64,000 nt of DNA from Osedax frankpressi (Eukaryota; Annelida; Polychaeta; Sabellida; Siboglinidae), in assembly GCA_964035775.1 (NCBI GenBank), contig OZ038316.1:33974574-34038573 (forward strand), read 5' to 3'. The notes beneath the pieces are model-generated. The model did no database searches. It saw nothing but the letters and a program-made list of their open reading frames with translations, and was not told the DNA's origin. Positions 50,901-63,861 of the stretch are shown here, piece after piece; the first letter of the stretch is position 1; each line of letters opens with the position of its first letter. Made by a program: the position numbers and the translations under genes.

Positions 50901-53800
50901 GTGGTTAACGTAGTGGTTAACGTAGTGGTTAACGTAGTGGTTAACGTAGTGGTTAACGTAGTGGTTAACGTAGTGGTTAACGTAGTGGTTAACGTAGTGG
51001 TTAACGTAGTGGTTAACGTAGTGGTTAACGTAGTGGTTAACGTAGTGGTTAACGTAGTGGTTAACGTAGTGGTTAACGTAGTGGTTAACGTAGTGGTTAA
51101 CGTAGTGGTTAACGTAGTGGTTAACGTAGTGGTTAACGTAGTGGTTAACGTAGTGGTTAACGTAGTGGTTAACGTAGTGGTTAACGTAGTGGTTAACGTA
51201 GTGGTTAACGTAGTGGTTAACGTAGTGGTTAACGTAGTGGTTAACGTAGTGGTTAACGTAGTGGTTAACGTAGTGGTTAACGTAGTGGTTAACGTAGTGG
51301 TTAACGTAGTGGTTAATGTAGTGGTTAACGTAGTGGTTAACGTAGTGGTTAACGTAGTGGTTAACGTAGTGGTTAACGTAGTGGTTAACGTAGTGGTTAA
51401 CGTAGTGGTTAACGTAGTGGTTAACGTAGTGGTTAACGTAGTGGTTAACGTAGTGGTTAACGTAGTGGTTAACGTAGTGGTTAACGTAGTGGTTAACGTA
51501 GTGGTTAACGTAGTGGTTAACGTAGTGGTTAACGTAGTGGTTAACGTAGTGGTTAACGTAGTGGTTAACGTAGTGGTTAACGTAGTGGTTAACGTAGTGG
51601 TTAATGTAGTGGTTAACGTAGTGGTTAACGTAGTGGTTAACGTAGTGGTTAATGTAGTGGTTAACGTAGTGGTTAATGTAGTGGTTAATGTAGTGGTTAA
51701 CGTAGTGGTTAACGTAGTGGTTAACGTAGTGGTTAACGTAGTGGTTAACGTAGTGGTTAACGTAGTGGTTAACGTAGTGGTTAACGTAGTGGTTAACGTA
51801 GTGGTTAACGTAGTGGTTAACGTAGTGGTTAATGTAGTGGTTAACGTAGTGGTTAACGTAGTGGTTAACGTAGTGGTTAACGTAGTGGTTAATGTAGTGG
51901 TTAACGTAGTGGTTAACGTAGTGGTTAACGTAGTGGTTAACGTAGTGGTTAATGTAGTGGTTAATGTAGTGGTTAATGTAGTGGTTAACGTAGTGGTTAA
52001 CGTAGTGGTTAACGTAGTGGTTAACGTAGTGGTTAACGTAGTGGTTAATGTAGTGGTTAATGTAGTGGTTAACGTAGTGGTTAACGTAGTGGTTAACGTA
52101 GTGGTTAACGTAGTGGTTAACGTAGTGGTTAATGTAGTGGTTAACGTAGTGGTTAATGTAGTGGTTAATGTAGTGGTTAATGTAGTGGTTAACGTAGTGG
52201 TTAACGTAGTGGTTAACGTAGTGGTTAACGTAGTGGTTAACGTAGTGGTTAACGTAGTGGTTAACGTAGTGGTTAACGTAGTGGTTAACGTAGTGGTTAA
52301 TGTAGTGGTTAATGTAGTGGTTAATGTAGTGGTTAACGTAGTGGTTAACGTAGTGGTTAACGTAGTGGTTAATGTAGTGGTTAATGTAGTGGTTAACGTA
52401 GTGGTTAACGTAGTGGTTAACGTAGTGGTTAACGTAGTGGTTAATGTAGTGGTTAATGTAGTGGTTAACGTAGTGGTTAACGTAGTGGTTAACGTAGTGG
52501 TTAACGTAGTGGTTAACGTAGTGGTTAATGTAGTGGTTAATGTAGTGGTTAACGTAGTGGTTAACGTAGTGGTTAACGTAGTGGTTAACGTAGTGGTTAA
52601 TGTAGTGGTTAATGTAGTGGTTAATGTAGTGGTTAACGTAGTGGTTAACGTAGTGGTTAACGTAGTGGTTAATGTAGTGGTTAATGTAGTGGTTAACGTA
52701 GTGGTTAACGTAGTGGTTAACGTAGTGGTTAACGTAGTGGTTAATGTAGTGGTTAATGTAGTGGTTAACGTAGTGGTTAACGTAGTGGTTAACGTAGTGG
52801 TTAATGTAGTGGTTAATGTAGTGGTTAATGTAGTGGTTAATGTAGTGGTTAACGTAGTGGTTAACGTAGTGGTTAATGTAGTGGTTAACGTAGTGGTTAA
52901 TGTAGTGGTTAACGTAGTGGTTAACGTAGTGGTTAATGTAGTGGTTAATGTAGTGGTTAACGTAGTGGTTAACGTAGTGGTTAATGTAGTGGTTAATGTA
53001 GTGGTTAATGTAGTGGTTAACGTAGTGGTTAACGTAGTGGTTAACGTAGTGGTTAACGTAGTGGTTAACGTAGTGGTTAACGTAGTGGTTAACGTAGTGG
53101 TTAACGTAGTGGTTAACGTAGTGGTTAACGTAGTGGTTAATGTAGTGGTTAATGTAGTGGTTAATGTAGTGGTTAACGTAGTGGTTAACGTAGTGGTTAA
53201 CGTAGTGGTTAACGTAGTGGTTAATGTAGTGGTTAATGTAGTGGTTAATGTAGTGGTTAATGTAGTGGTTAACGTAGTGGTTAACGTAGTGGTTAATGTA
53301 GTGGTTAATGTAGTGGTTAATGTAGTGGTTAACGTAGTGGTTAACGTAGTGGTTAATGTAGTGGTTAACGTAGTGGTTAATGTAGTGGTTAATGTAGTGG
53401 TTAATGTAGTGGTTAATGTAGTGGTTAATGTAGTGGTTAATGTAGTGGTTAATGTAGTGGTTAATGTAGGGTAGTGGTTAACGTAGTGGTTAACGTAGTG
53501 GTTAACGTAGTGGTTAACGTAGTGGTTAACGTAGTGGTTAATGTAGTGGTTAATGTAGTGGTTAACGTAGTGGTTAACGTAGTGGTTAACGTAGTGGTTA
53601 ATGTAGTGGTTAATGTAGTGGTTAATGTAGTGGTTAATGTAGTGGTTAATGTAGTGGTTAATGTAGTGGTTAATGTAGTGGTTAATGTAGTGGTTAATGT
53701 AGTGGTTAATGTAGTGGTTAATGTAGTGGTTAATGTAGTGGTTAATGTAGTGGTTAACGTAGTGGTTAATGTAGTGGTTAATGTAGTGGTTAATGTAGTG
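44977..53800 (+). repeat. 12-bp satellite TTAACGTAGTGG, about 730 copies
   Basis: It starts with two degenerate units (44977-45000), then runs exactly in phase from 45001 to 53460 (705 units). A 17-bp unit with a 5-bp insertion follows (53461-53477), then about 27 more units to the gap. From 45001 to 51312 the units are nearly all identical; the exceptions I see are two TTAATTTAGTGG units near 46093 and one TTAACGTAGTAG near 46201. From 51313 rightwards TTAATGTAGTGG units appear and then dominate. The open frame of 2,821 codons (45009-53474, Val-Val-Asn-Val repeated) results from the 12-bp period and is not a gene. The true length is unknown because the array runs into the gap. Confidence 0.97.
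51313..53800 (+). repeat. Variant zone of the 12-bp satellite (TTAACG/TTAATG mix)
   Basis: TTAATG units first appear singly (51313, 51601), then in clusters, and make up nearly all units by 53590-53800. The order of the two unit types at 52261-52500 is repeated exactly at 52561-52800, a 300-bp (25-unit) higher-order repeat. The only variant seen in the zone is C/T at the sixth base; I saw no G-to-A version of the CpG. Confidence 0.9.
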
Positions 53801-54000
53801 NNNNNNNNNNNNNNNNNNNNNNNNNNNNNNNNNNNNNNNNNNNNNNNNNNNNNNNNNNNNNNNNNNNNNNNNNNNNNNNNNNNNNNNNNNNNNNNNNNNN
53901 NNNNNNNNNNNNNNNNNNNNNNNNNNNNNNNNNNNNNNNNNNNNNNNNNNNNNNNNNNNNNNNNNNNNNNNNNNNNNNNNNNNNNNNNNNNNNNNNNNNN
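53801..54000. other. Assembly gap (200 N)
   Basis: Exactly 200 undefined bases. This is the placeholder length of some Hi-C scaffolders (YaHS uses 200), so the true distance is unknown. Different satellites lie on each side, and the junction between them is not visible. Translations that cross it have no meaning. Confidence 0.99.
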
Positions 54001-55760
54001 TACATTGATATTGACTAGATTACATTAATATTGACTATATTACATTAATATTGACTAGATTACATTAATATTGACTAGATTACATTAATATTGACTAGAT
54101 TACATTAATATTGACTAGATTACATTAATATTGACTATATTACATTAATATTGACTAGATTATATTAATATTGACTAGATTATATTAATATTGACTAGAT
54201 TATATTAATATTGACTAGATTACATTGATATTGACTAGATTACATTGATATTGACTATATTACATTAATATTGACTAGATTACATTAATATTGACTATAT
54301 TACATTAATATTGACTAGATTATATTAATATTGACTAGATTACATTAATATTGACTAGATTATATTAATATTGACTAGATTACATTAATATTGACTAGAT
54401 TATATTAATATTGACTATATTACATTAATATTGACTAGATTATATTAATATTGACTAGATTACATTTATATTGACTAGATTACATTAATATTGACTAGAT
54501 TACATTAATATTGACTAGATTATATTGATATTGACTAGATTACATTTATATTGACTAGATTACATTAATATTGACTATATTACATTAATATTGACTAGAT
54601 TACATTGATATTGACTAGATTACATTTATATTGACTAGATTATATTAATATTGACTAGATTACATTAATATTGACTAGATTATATTAATATTGACTAGAT
54701 TACATTACTATTGACTAGATTATATTAATATAGACTAGATTACATTAATATTGACTAGATTATATTAATATTGACTAGATTACATTAATATTGACTAGAT
54801 TATATTAATATTGACTATATTACATTAATATTGACTAGATTACATTAATATTGACTAGATTATATTAATATTGACTAGATTACATTTATATTGACTAGAT
54901 TATATTAATATTGACTAGATTACATTAATATTGACTAGATTATATTAATATTGACTATATTACATTAATATTGACTAGATTACATTTATATTGACTAGAT
55001 TATATTAATATTGACTAGATTACATTGATATTGACTAGATTATATTAATATTGACTAGATTACATTAATATTGACTAGATTATATTAATATTGACTAGAT
55101 TACATTAATATTGACTAGATTATATTAATATTGACTATATTACATTGATACTGACTAGATTACATTAATATTGACTAGATTATATTAATATTGACTATAT
55201 TACATTGATACTGACTAGATTACATTACTATTGACTAGATTATATTAATATTGACTAGATTACATTAATATTGACTAGATTACATTAATATTGACTAGAT
55301 TACATTGATGTTGACTAGATTACATTAATATTGACTATATTACATTACTATTGACTAGATTACATTAATATTGACTAGATTACATTAATATTGACTAGAT
55401 TACATTGATGTTGACTAGATTACATTAATATTGACTATATTATATTACTATTGACTAGATTACATTAATATTGACTAAATTACATTAATATTGACTAGAT
55501 TATATTGATATTGACTAGATTACATTAATATTGACTAGATTATATTAATATTGACTAGATTACATTAATATTGACTAGATTATATTAATATTGACTATAT
55601 TACATTGATACTGACTAGATTACATTACTATTGACTAGATTATATTAATATTGACTAGATTACATTAATATTGACTAGATTACATTAATATTGACTAGAT
55701 TACATTGATGTTGACTAGATTACATTAATATTGACTATATTACATTACTATTGACTAGAT

Positions 55761-56770
55761 TACATTAATATTGACTAAATTACATTGATATTGACTAGAT
55801 TGAATTGATATTGACTAGATTACATTGATATTGACTATATTACATTAATATTGACTAGATAACATTGATATTGACTATATTACATTGATATTGACTAGAT
55901 AACATTGATATTGACTATATTATATTGATATTGACTAGATTACATTAATATTGACTAGATTATATTTCTATTGATTATATTACATTAATATTGACAATAT
56001 TACATTAATATTGACTTGATTACATTAATATTGACTAGATTATATTAATATTGACTATATTACATTAATATTGACAAGATTACATTAATATTGACTTGAT
56101 TATATTAATGTTGACTAGATTATATTAATATTGACAAGATTACATTAATATTGACTAGATTATATTGATATTGGCTAGATTATATTAATATTGACTATAT
56201 TACATTAATATTGACAAGATTACATTAATATTGACTTGATTATATTAATATTGACTTGATTATATTGATATTGACTAGATTATATTAATATTGACTATAT
56301 TACATTAATATTGACTAGATTACATTAATATTGACTAAATTATATTGATATTGACTATATTACATTAATATTGACAAGATTACATTAATATTGACTATAT
56401 TATATTAATATTGACTATATTACATTAATATTGACTAGATTACATTAACATTGACTATATTATATTAATATTGACAATATTACATTGATATTGACTGGAT
56501 TATATTGATATTGACTATATTACATTGATATTGACTAGATTACATTAATATTGACTATATTACATTAATATTGACAAGATTACATTGATATTGACTAGAT
56601 TATATTGATATTGACTATATTACATTGATATTGACTAGATTACATTAATATTGACTATATTAATATTGACTAGATTACATTTATATTGACTTGATTATAT
56701 TAATATTGACTTGATTATATTAATATTGACAAGATTACATTGATATTGACTAGATTACATTAATATTGAC
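55761..56770 (+). repeat. Higher-order segment of the 20-bp array, copy 1
   Basis: About 1 kb whose rare variants (TGAATTGATA at 55801, alternating AACATTGATA units, TTAATGTTGAC near 56107, TTGGCTAGAT at 56171, TTAACATTGAC near 56446, a 15-bp unit at 56661) recur in the same order at 62784-63670. Offsets fall from 7023 to 6983 to 6903 bp, in whole 20-bp units. Confidence 0.88.
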
Positions 56771-59700
56771 TAGATTACATTGATATTGACTAGATTACAT
56801 TGATATTGACAATATTACATTGATATTGACTATATTACATTAATATTGACTAGATTATATTAATATTGACTAGATTACATTGCTATTGACTAGATTATAT
56901 TGATATTGACTATATTACATTAATATTGATTAGCTTACATTAATATTGACTATATTAATATTGACTAGATTACATTGATATTGACTAGATTACATTAATA
57001 TTGACTAGATTACATTAATATTGACTAGATTACATTAATATTGACTAGATTACATTAATATTGACTATATTACATTAATATTGACTAGATTACATTAATA
57101 TTGACTAGATTACATTAATATTGACTAGATTACATTTATATTGACTAGATTACATTACTATTGACTATATTACATTGATATTGACTATATTACATTAATA
57201 TTGACTAGATTATATTAATATTGACTATATTACATTAATATTGACTAGATTACATTGATATTGACTAGATTACATTAATATTGACTAGATTACATTAATA
57301 TTGACTATATTATATTGATATTGATTATACTACATTAATATTGACTAGATTACATTAATATTGACTAGATTACATTAATATTGACTAGATTACATTGATA
57401 TTGACTAGATTACATTGATATTGACTAGATTACATTAATATTGACTAGATTACATTAATATTGACTAGATTAAATTAATATTGACTATATTATATTGATA
57501 TTGATTATACTACATTAATATTGACTAGATTACATTAATATTAACTAGATTATATTAATATTGACTAGATTACATTGATATTGACTAGATTACATTAATA
57601 TCGACTAGATTACATTAATATTAACTAGATTATATTTATATTGACTAGATTACATTAATATTGACTAGATTACATTGATATTGACTAGATTATATTAACA
57701 TTGACTAGATTACATTAATATTGACTAGATTACATAGATATTGACTAGATTACATTAATATTGACTAGATTACATTGATATTGACTAGATTATATTAATA
57801 TTGACTAGATTACATTAATATTGACTATATTACATTAATATTGACTAGATTACATTAATATTGACTATATTACATTAATATTGATTAGCTTACATTAATA
57901 TTGACTATATTAATATTGACTAGATTACATTGATATTGACTAGATTACATTAATATTGACTAGATTACATTAATATTGACTATATTACATTAATATTGAC
58001 TAGATTACATTAATATTGACTAGATTACATTGATATTGACTAGATTACATTAATATTGACTAGATTACATTGATATTGACTAGATTACATTAATATTGAC
58101 TAGATTACATTAATATTGACTATATTACATTAATATTGACTAGATTACATTAATATTGACTAGATTACATTAATATTGACTAGATTACATTTATATTGAC
58201 TAGATTACATTACTATTGACTAGATTATATTAATATTGACTAGATTACATTAATATTGACAAGATTACATTAATATTGACTAGATTACATTAATATTGAC
58301 TAGATTACATTAATATTGACTAGATTACATTAATATTGACTAGATTACATTAATATTGACTATATTACATTAATATTGACTAGATTATATTAATATTGAC
58401 TAGATTACATTAATATTGACAAGATTACATTAATATTGACTATATTACATTACTATTGACTATATTATATTAATATTGACTATATTATATTAATATTGAC
58501 TATATTACATTAATATTAACTAGATTATATTAATATTGACTAGATTACATTGATATTGATTATACTACATTAATATTGACTAGATTACATTAATATTAAC
58601 TAGATTATATTAATATTGACTAGATTATATTAATATTGACTATATTACATTAATATTGACTAGATTACATTAATATTGACTAGATTACATTAATATTGAC
58701 TAGATTACATTGATATTGACTAGATTATATTAATATTGACTAGATTACATTAATATTGACTAGATTACATTAATATTGACTAGATTATATTAATATTGAC
58801 TATATTACATTAATATTGACTAGATTACGTTGATATTGACTAGATTACATTGATATTGACTAGATTATATTAACATTGACAAGATTACATTAATATTGAC
58901 TAGATTATATTGATATTGACTATATTACATTGATATTGACTAGATTACATTAATATTGACTAGATTACATAGATATTGACTAGATTACATTAATATTGAC
59001 TAGATTACATTGATATTGACTAGATTATATTAATATTGACTATATTACATTAATATTGACTATATTACATTAATATTGACTATATTACATTAATATTGAC
59101 TAGATTACATTAATATTGACTAGATTATATTAATATTGACTATATTACATTAATATTGACTAGATTACATAGATATTGACTAGATTACATTAATATTGAC
59201 TAGATTACATTGATATTGACTAGATTATATTAATATTGACTAGATTACATTAATATTGACTATATTACATTAATATTGACTATATTACATTAACATTGAC
59301 TAGATTACATTAATATTGACTAGATTATATTAATATTGACTATATTACATTAATATTGACTATATTACATTAATATTGACTAGATTACATTAATATTGAC
59401 TAGATTACATTAATATTGACTAGATTATATTAATATTGACTATATTACATTAATATTGACTAGATTACATAGATATTGACTAGATTACATTAATATTGAC
59501 TAGATTACATTGATATTGACTAGATTATATTAATATTGACTAGATTACATTAATATTGACTATATTACATTGATATTGACTAGATTATATTAATATTGAC
59601 TATATTACATTGATATTGACTAGATTATATTAATATTGACTAGATTACATTAATATTGACTAGATTACATTAATATTGACTAGATTACATTGATATTGAC

Positions 59701-62700
59701 TAGATTACATTAATATTGACTAGATTATATTAATATTGACTATATTACATTGATATTGACTAGATTATATTAATATTGACTAGATTACATTAATATTGAC
59801 TAGATTACATTAATATTGACTAGATTACATTAATATTGACTATATTACATTAATATTGACTAGATTACATTAATATTGACTAGATTACATTAATATTGAC
59901 TAGATTACATTGATATTGACTAGATTACATTACTATTGACTAGATTACATTAATATTGACTATATTACATTAATATTGACTATATAACATTAATATTGAC
60001 TATATTACATTAATATTGACTAGATTACATTTATATTGACTATATTACATTACTATTGACTAGATTACATTAATATTGACTATATTACATTAATATTGAC
60101 TATATAACATTAATATTGACTAGATTACATTTATATTGACTATATTACATTACTATTGACTAGATTACATTTATATTGGCTAGATTATACTAATATTGAC
60201 TAGATTATATTGATATTGACTATATTACATTAATATTGACTATATTATATTAATATTGACTATATTAAATTGATATTGACTATATTACATTACTATTGAC
60301 TAGATTACATTAATATTGACTATATAACATTAATATTGACTATATTACATTAATATTGACTAGATTACATTAATATTGACTATATAACATTAATATTGAC
60401 TATATTACATTAATATTGACTATATAACATTAATATTGACTATATTACATTACTATTGACTATATTATATTAATATTGACTATATTACATTACTATTGAC
60501 TAGATTACATTAATATTGACTAGATTACATTTATATTGGCTAGATTACATTAATATTGACTAGATTACATTACTATTGACTATATTATATTAATATTGAC
60601 TATATTACATTACTATTGACTAGATTACATTAATATTGACTAGATTACATTTATATTGACTAGATTACATTAATATTGACTATATTACATTAATATTGAC
60701 TAGATTATATTGATATTGACTATATTACATTAATATTGACTATATTATATTGATATTGACTTAATTATATTGATATTGAGTAGATTACATTGATATTGAC
60801 TAGATTACATTGATATTGACATAATTATATTAATATTTACTAGATTATATTACTATTGACTATATTACATTAATATTGACTAGATTATATTGAAACTGAC
60901 TATATTACATTAATATTGACAAGATTACATTAATATTGACAAGATTACATTAATATTGACTATATTATATTGACTATATTATATTGACTAGATTACATTA
61001 ATATTGATTATATTACATTACTATAGATTATATTACATTACTATTGACTATATTATATTGACTAGATTACATTAATATTGATTATATTACATTACTATAG
61101 ATTATATTACATTACTATTGACTATATTACATTAATATTGACAAGATTACATTAATATTGACAAGATTACATTAATATTGACTATATTATATTAATATTG
61201 ACTAGATTATATTAATATTGACTATATTACATTACTATTGACTAGATTATATTGATATTTACTAGATTACATTGATATTGACTATATTATATTAATATTG
61301 ACTAGATTACATTGATATTGACAATATTACATTAATATTAACTAGATTACATTAATATTGACTAGATTACATTAATATTGACTAGATTATATTAATATTG
61401 ACTATATATATTAATATTGACTATATTACATTAATATTGACTAAATTACATTAAAATTGACTAGATTACATTAATATTGACTATATATATTAATATTGAC
61501 TATATTACATTAATATTGACTAAATTACATTAATATTGACTAGATTACATTAATATTGACTAGATTACATTAATATTGACTAGATTATATTAATATTGAC
61601 TAGATTACATTGATATTGACTAGATTACATTAATATTAACTAGATTACATTGATATTGACTAGATTACATTAATATTGACTAGATTACATTAATATTGAC
61701 TGTATTACATTAATATTGACTATATTATATTAATATTGACTATATTACATTAATATTGACTAGATTACATTAATATTGACTATATTACATTAATATTGAC
61801 TAAATTACATTAATATTGACTAGATTACATTAATATTGACTATATATATTAATATTGACTAGATTACATTAATATTGACTATATATATTAATATTGACTA
61901 TATTATATTAATATTGACTAGATTACATTGATATTGACTAGATTACATTTATATTGACTAGATTACATTGATATTGACTAGATTATATTAATATTGACTA
62001 GATTACATTAATATTGACTATATTACATTACTATTGACTAGATTACATTTATATTGACTATATTACATGAATATTGACTAGATTACATTTATACTGACTA
62101 TATTACATTAATATTGACTAGATTACATTGATATCAACTAGATTACATTAATATTGACTAGATTACATTAATATTGACTAGATTACATTGATATTGACTA
62201 GATTACATTAATATTGACTAGATTATATTGATATTGACTAGATTACATTAATATTGACTAGATTACATTGATATTGACTAGATTACATTAATATTGACTA
62301 GATTACATTGATATTGACTAGATTACATTGATATTGACTAGATTACATTGATATTGACTAGATTACATTTATATTGACTAGATTACATAGATATTGACTA
62401 GATTACATTAATATTGACTAGATTACATTTATATTGACTAGATTATATTAATATTGACTAGATTACATTAATATTGACTAGATTACATTGATATTGACTA
62501 GATTACATTTATATTGACTAGATTACATTAATATTGACTAGATTACATTAATATTGACTAGATTACATTAATATTGACTAGATTACATTAATATTGACTA
62601 GATTACATTAATATTGACTAGATTACATCACTATTGACTAGATTACATTACTATTGACTAGATTATATTAATATTGACTAGATTACATTAATATTGACTA

Positions 62701-62783
62701 GATTATATTAATATTGACTAGATTAAATTAATATTGACTAAATTACATTACTATTGACTAGATTATATTAATATTGACTAGAT

Positions 62784-63670
62784 TACATTAATATTGACTA
62801 AATTACATTGATATTGACTAGATTGAATTGATATTGACTAGATTACATTGATATTGACTATATTACATTAATATTGACTAGATAACATTGATATTGACTA
62901 TATTACATTGATATTGACTAGATAACATTGATATTGACTATATTACATTGATATTGACTAGATAACATTTATATTGACTATATTACATTAATATTGACTT
63001 GATTACATTAATATTGACTAGATTATATTAATATTGACTATATTACATTAATATTGACAAGATTATATTAATATTGACTTGATTATATTAATGTTGACTA
63101 GATTATATTAATATTGACAAGATTACATTAATATTGACTAGATTATATTGATATTGGCTAGATTATATTAATATTGACTATATTACATTAATATTGACAA
63201 GATTACATTAATATTGACTTGATTATATTAATATTGACAAGATTACATTAATATTGACTATATTATATTAATATTGACTATATTACATTAATATTGACTA
63301 GATTACATTAACATTGACTATATTACATTAATATTGACAAGATTACATTGATATTGACTGGATTATATTGATATTGACTATATTACATTGATATTGACTA
63401 GATTACATTAATATTGACTATATTACATTAATATTGACAAGATTACATTGATATTGACTAGATTATATTGATATTGACTAGATTACATTAATATTGACTA
63501 GATTACATTAATATTGACTAGATTACATTAATATTGACTAGATTACATTAATATTGACTATATTAATATTGACTAGATTACATTTATATTGACTTGATTA
63601 TATTAATATTGACTTGATTATATTAATATTGACAAGATTACATTGATATTGACTAGATTACATTAATATT
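62784..63670 (+). repeat. Higher-order segment of the 20-bp array, copy 2
   Basis: Partner of 55761-56770: TGAATTG at 62824, TTGGCTA at 63154, and the 15-bp unit at 63564. It is shorter by about six units. It lies about 85 bp from the right end of the array. Confidence 0.88.
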
Positions 63671-63758
63671 GAATTGATTATATTAATATTGACTTGATTA
63701 TATTAATATTGACTATATTACATTAATATCGACTAGATTACATTAATATTGACTACTG

Positions 63759-63760
63759 TT

Positions 63761-63818
<58 letters not shown>

Positions 63819-63825
63819 GTATTAA

Positions 63826-63857
<32 letters not shown>
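63759..63857. repeat. (ATT)n microsatellite
   Basis: About 99 bp of TTA/ATT trinucleotides with a few interruptions (TTTTTATT near 63780, TTAGTATTAATA near 63816). It directly abuts the end of the 20-bp array. Confidence 0.95.

Positions 63858-63861
<4 letters not shown>

Larger units (their letters stand above)
54001..63756 (+). repeat. 20-bp satellite TACATTAATATTGACTAGAT, nearly 490 units
   Basis: A continuous head-to-tail array from the gap to about 63756. The TTGACTA core is nearly invariant. Variation is concentrated at the third base (C/T), the seventh (A/G/T, or the TACATTACTA form) and the eighteenth (G/T), plus ACAAGAT and ACTTGAT forms. Several units are short: four lack TACAT and are 15 bp long (56661, 56956, 57911, 63564), and others near 60970-61060 and 61400-61900 are further shortened. 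The right edge passes into (ATT)n. Frequent stops mean that no long reading frame is present. Confidence 0.97.

Noticed and set aside
45009-53474. Open reading frame of 2,821 codons on the plus strand
   Set aside because: It is a pure Val-Val-Asn-Val repeat caused by a stop-free 12-bp unit whose length is a multiple of three. No start context, domain or codon signal supports a gene.
53474-54028. Open frames running across the N gap
   Set aside because: Undefined bases carry no stops, so the frames are artefacts.
1-63756. CRISPR-like or telomeric repeat arrays
   Set aside because: The repeats are contiguous with no spacers, and no TTAGG or TTAGGG runs are present, so neither label fits.
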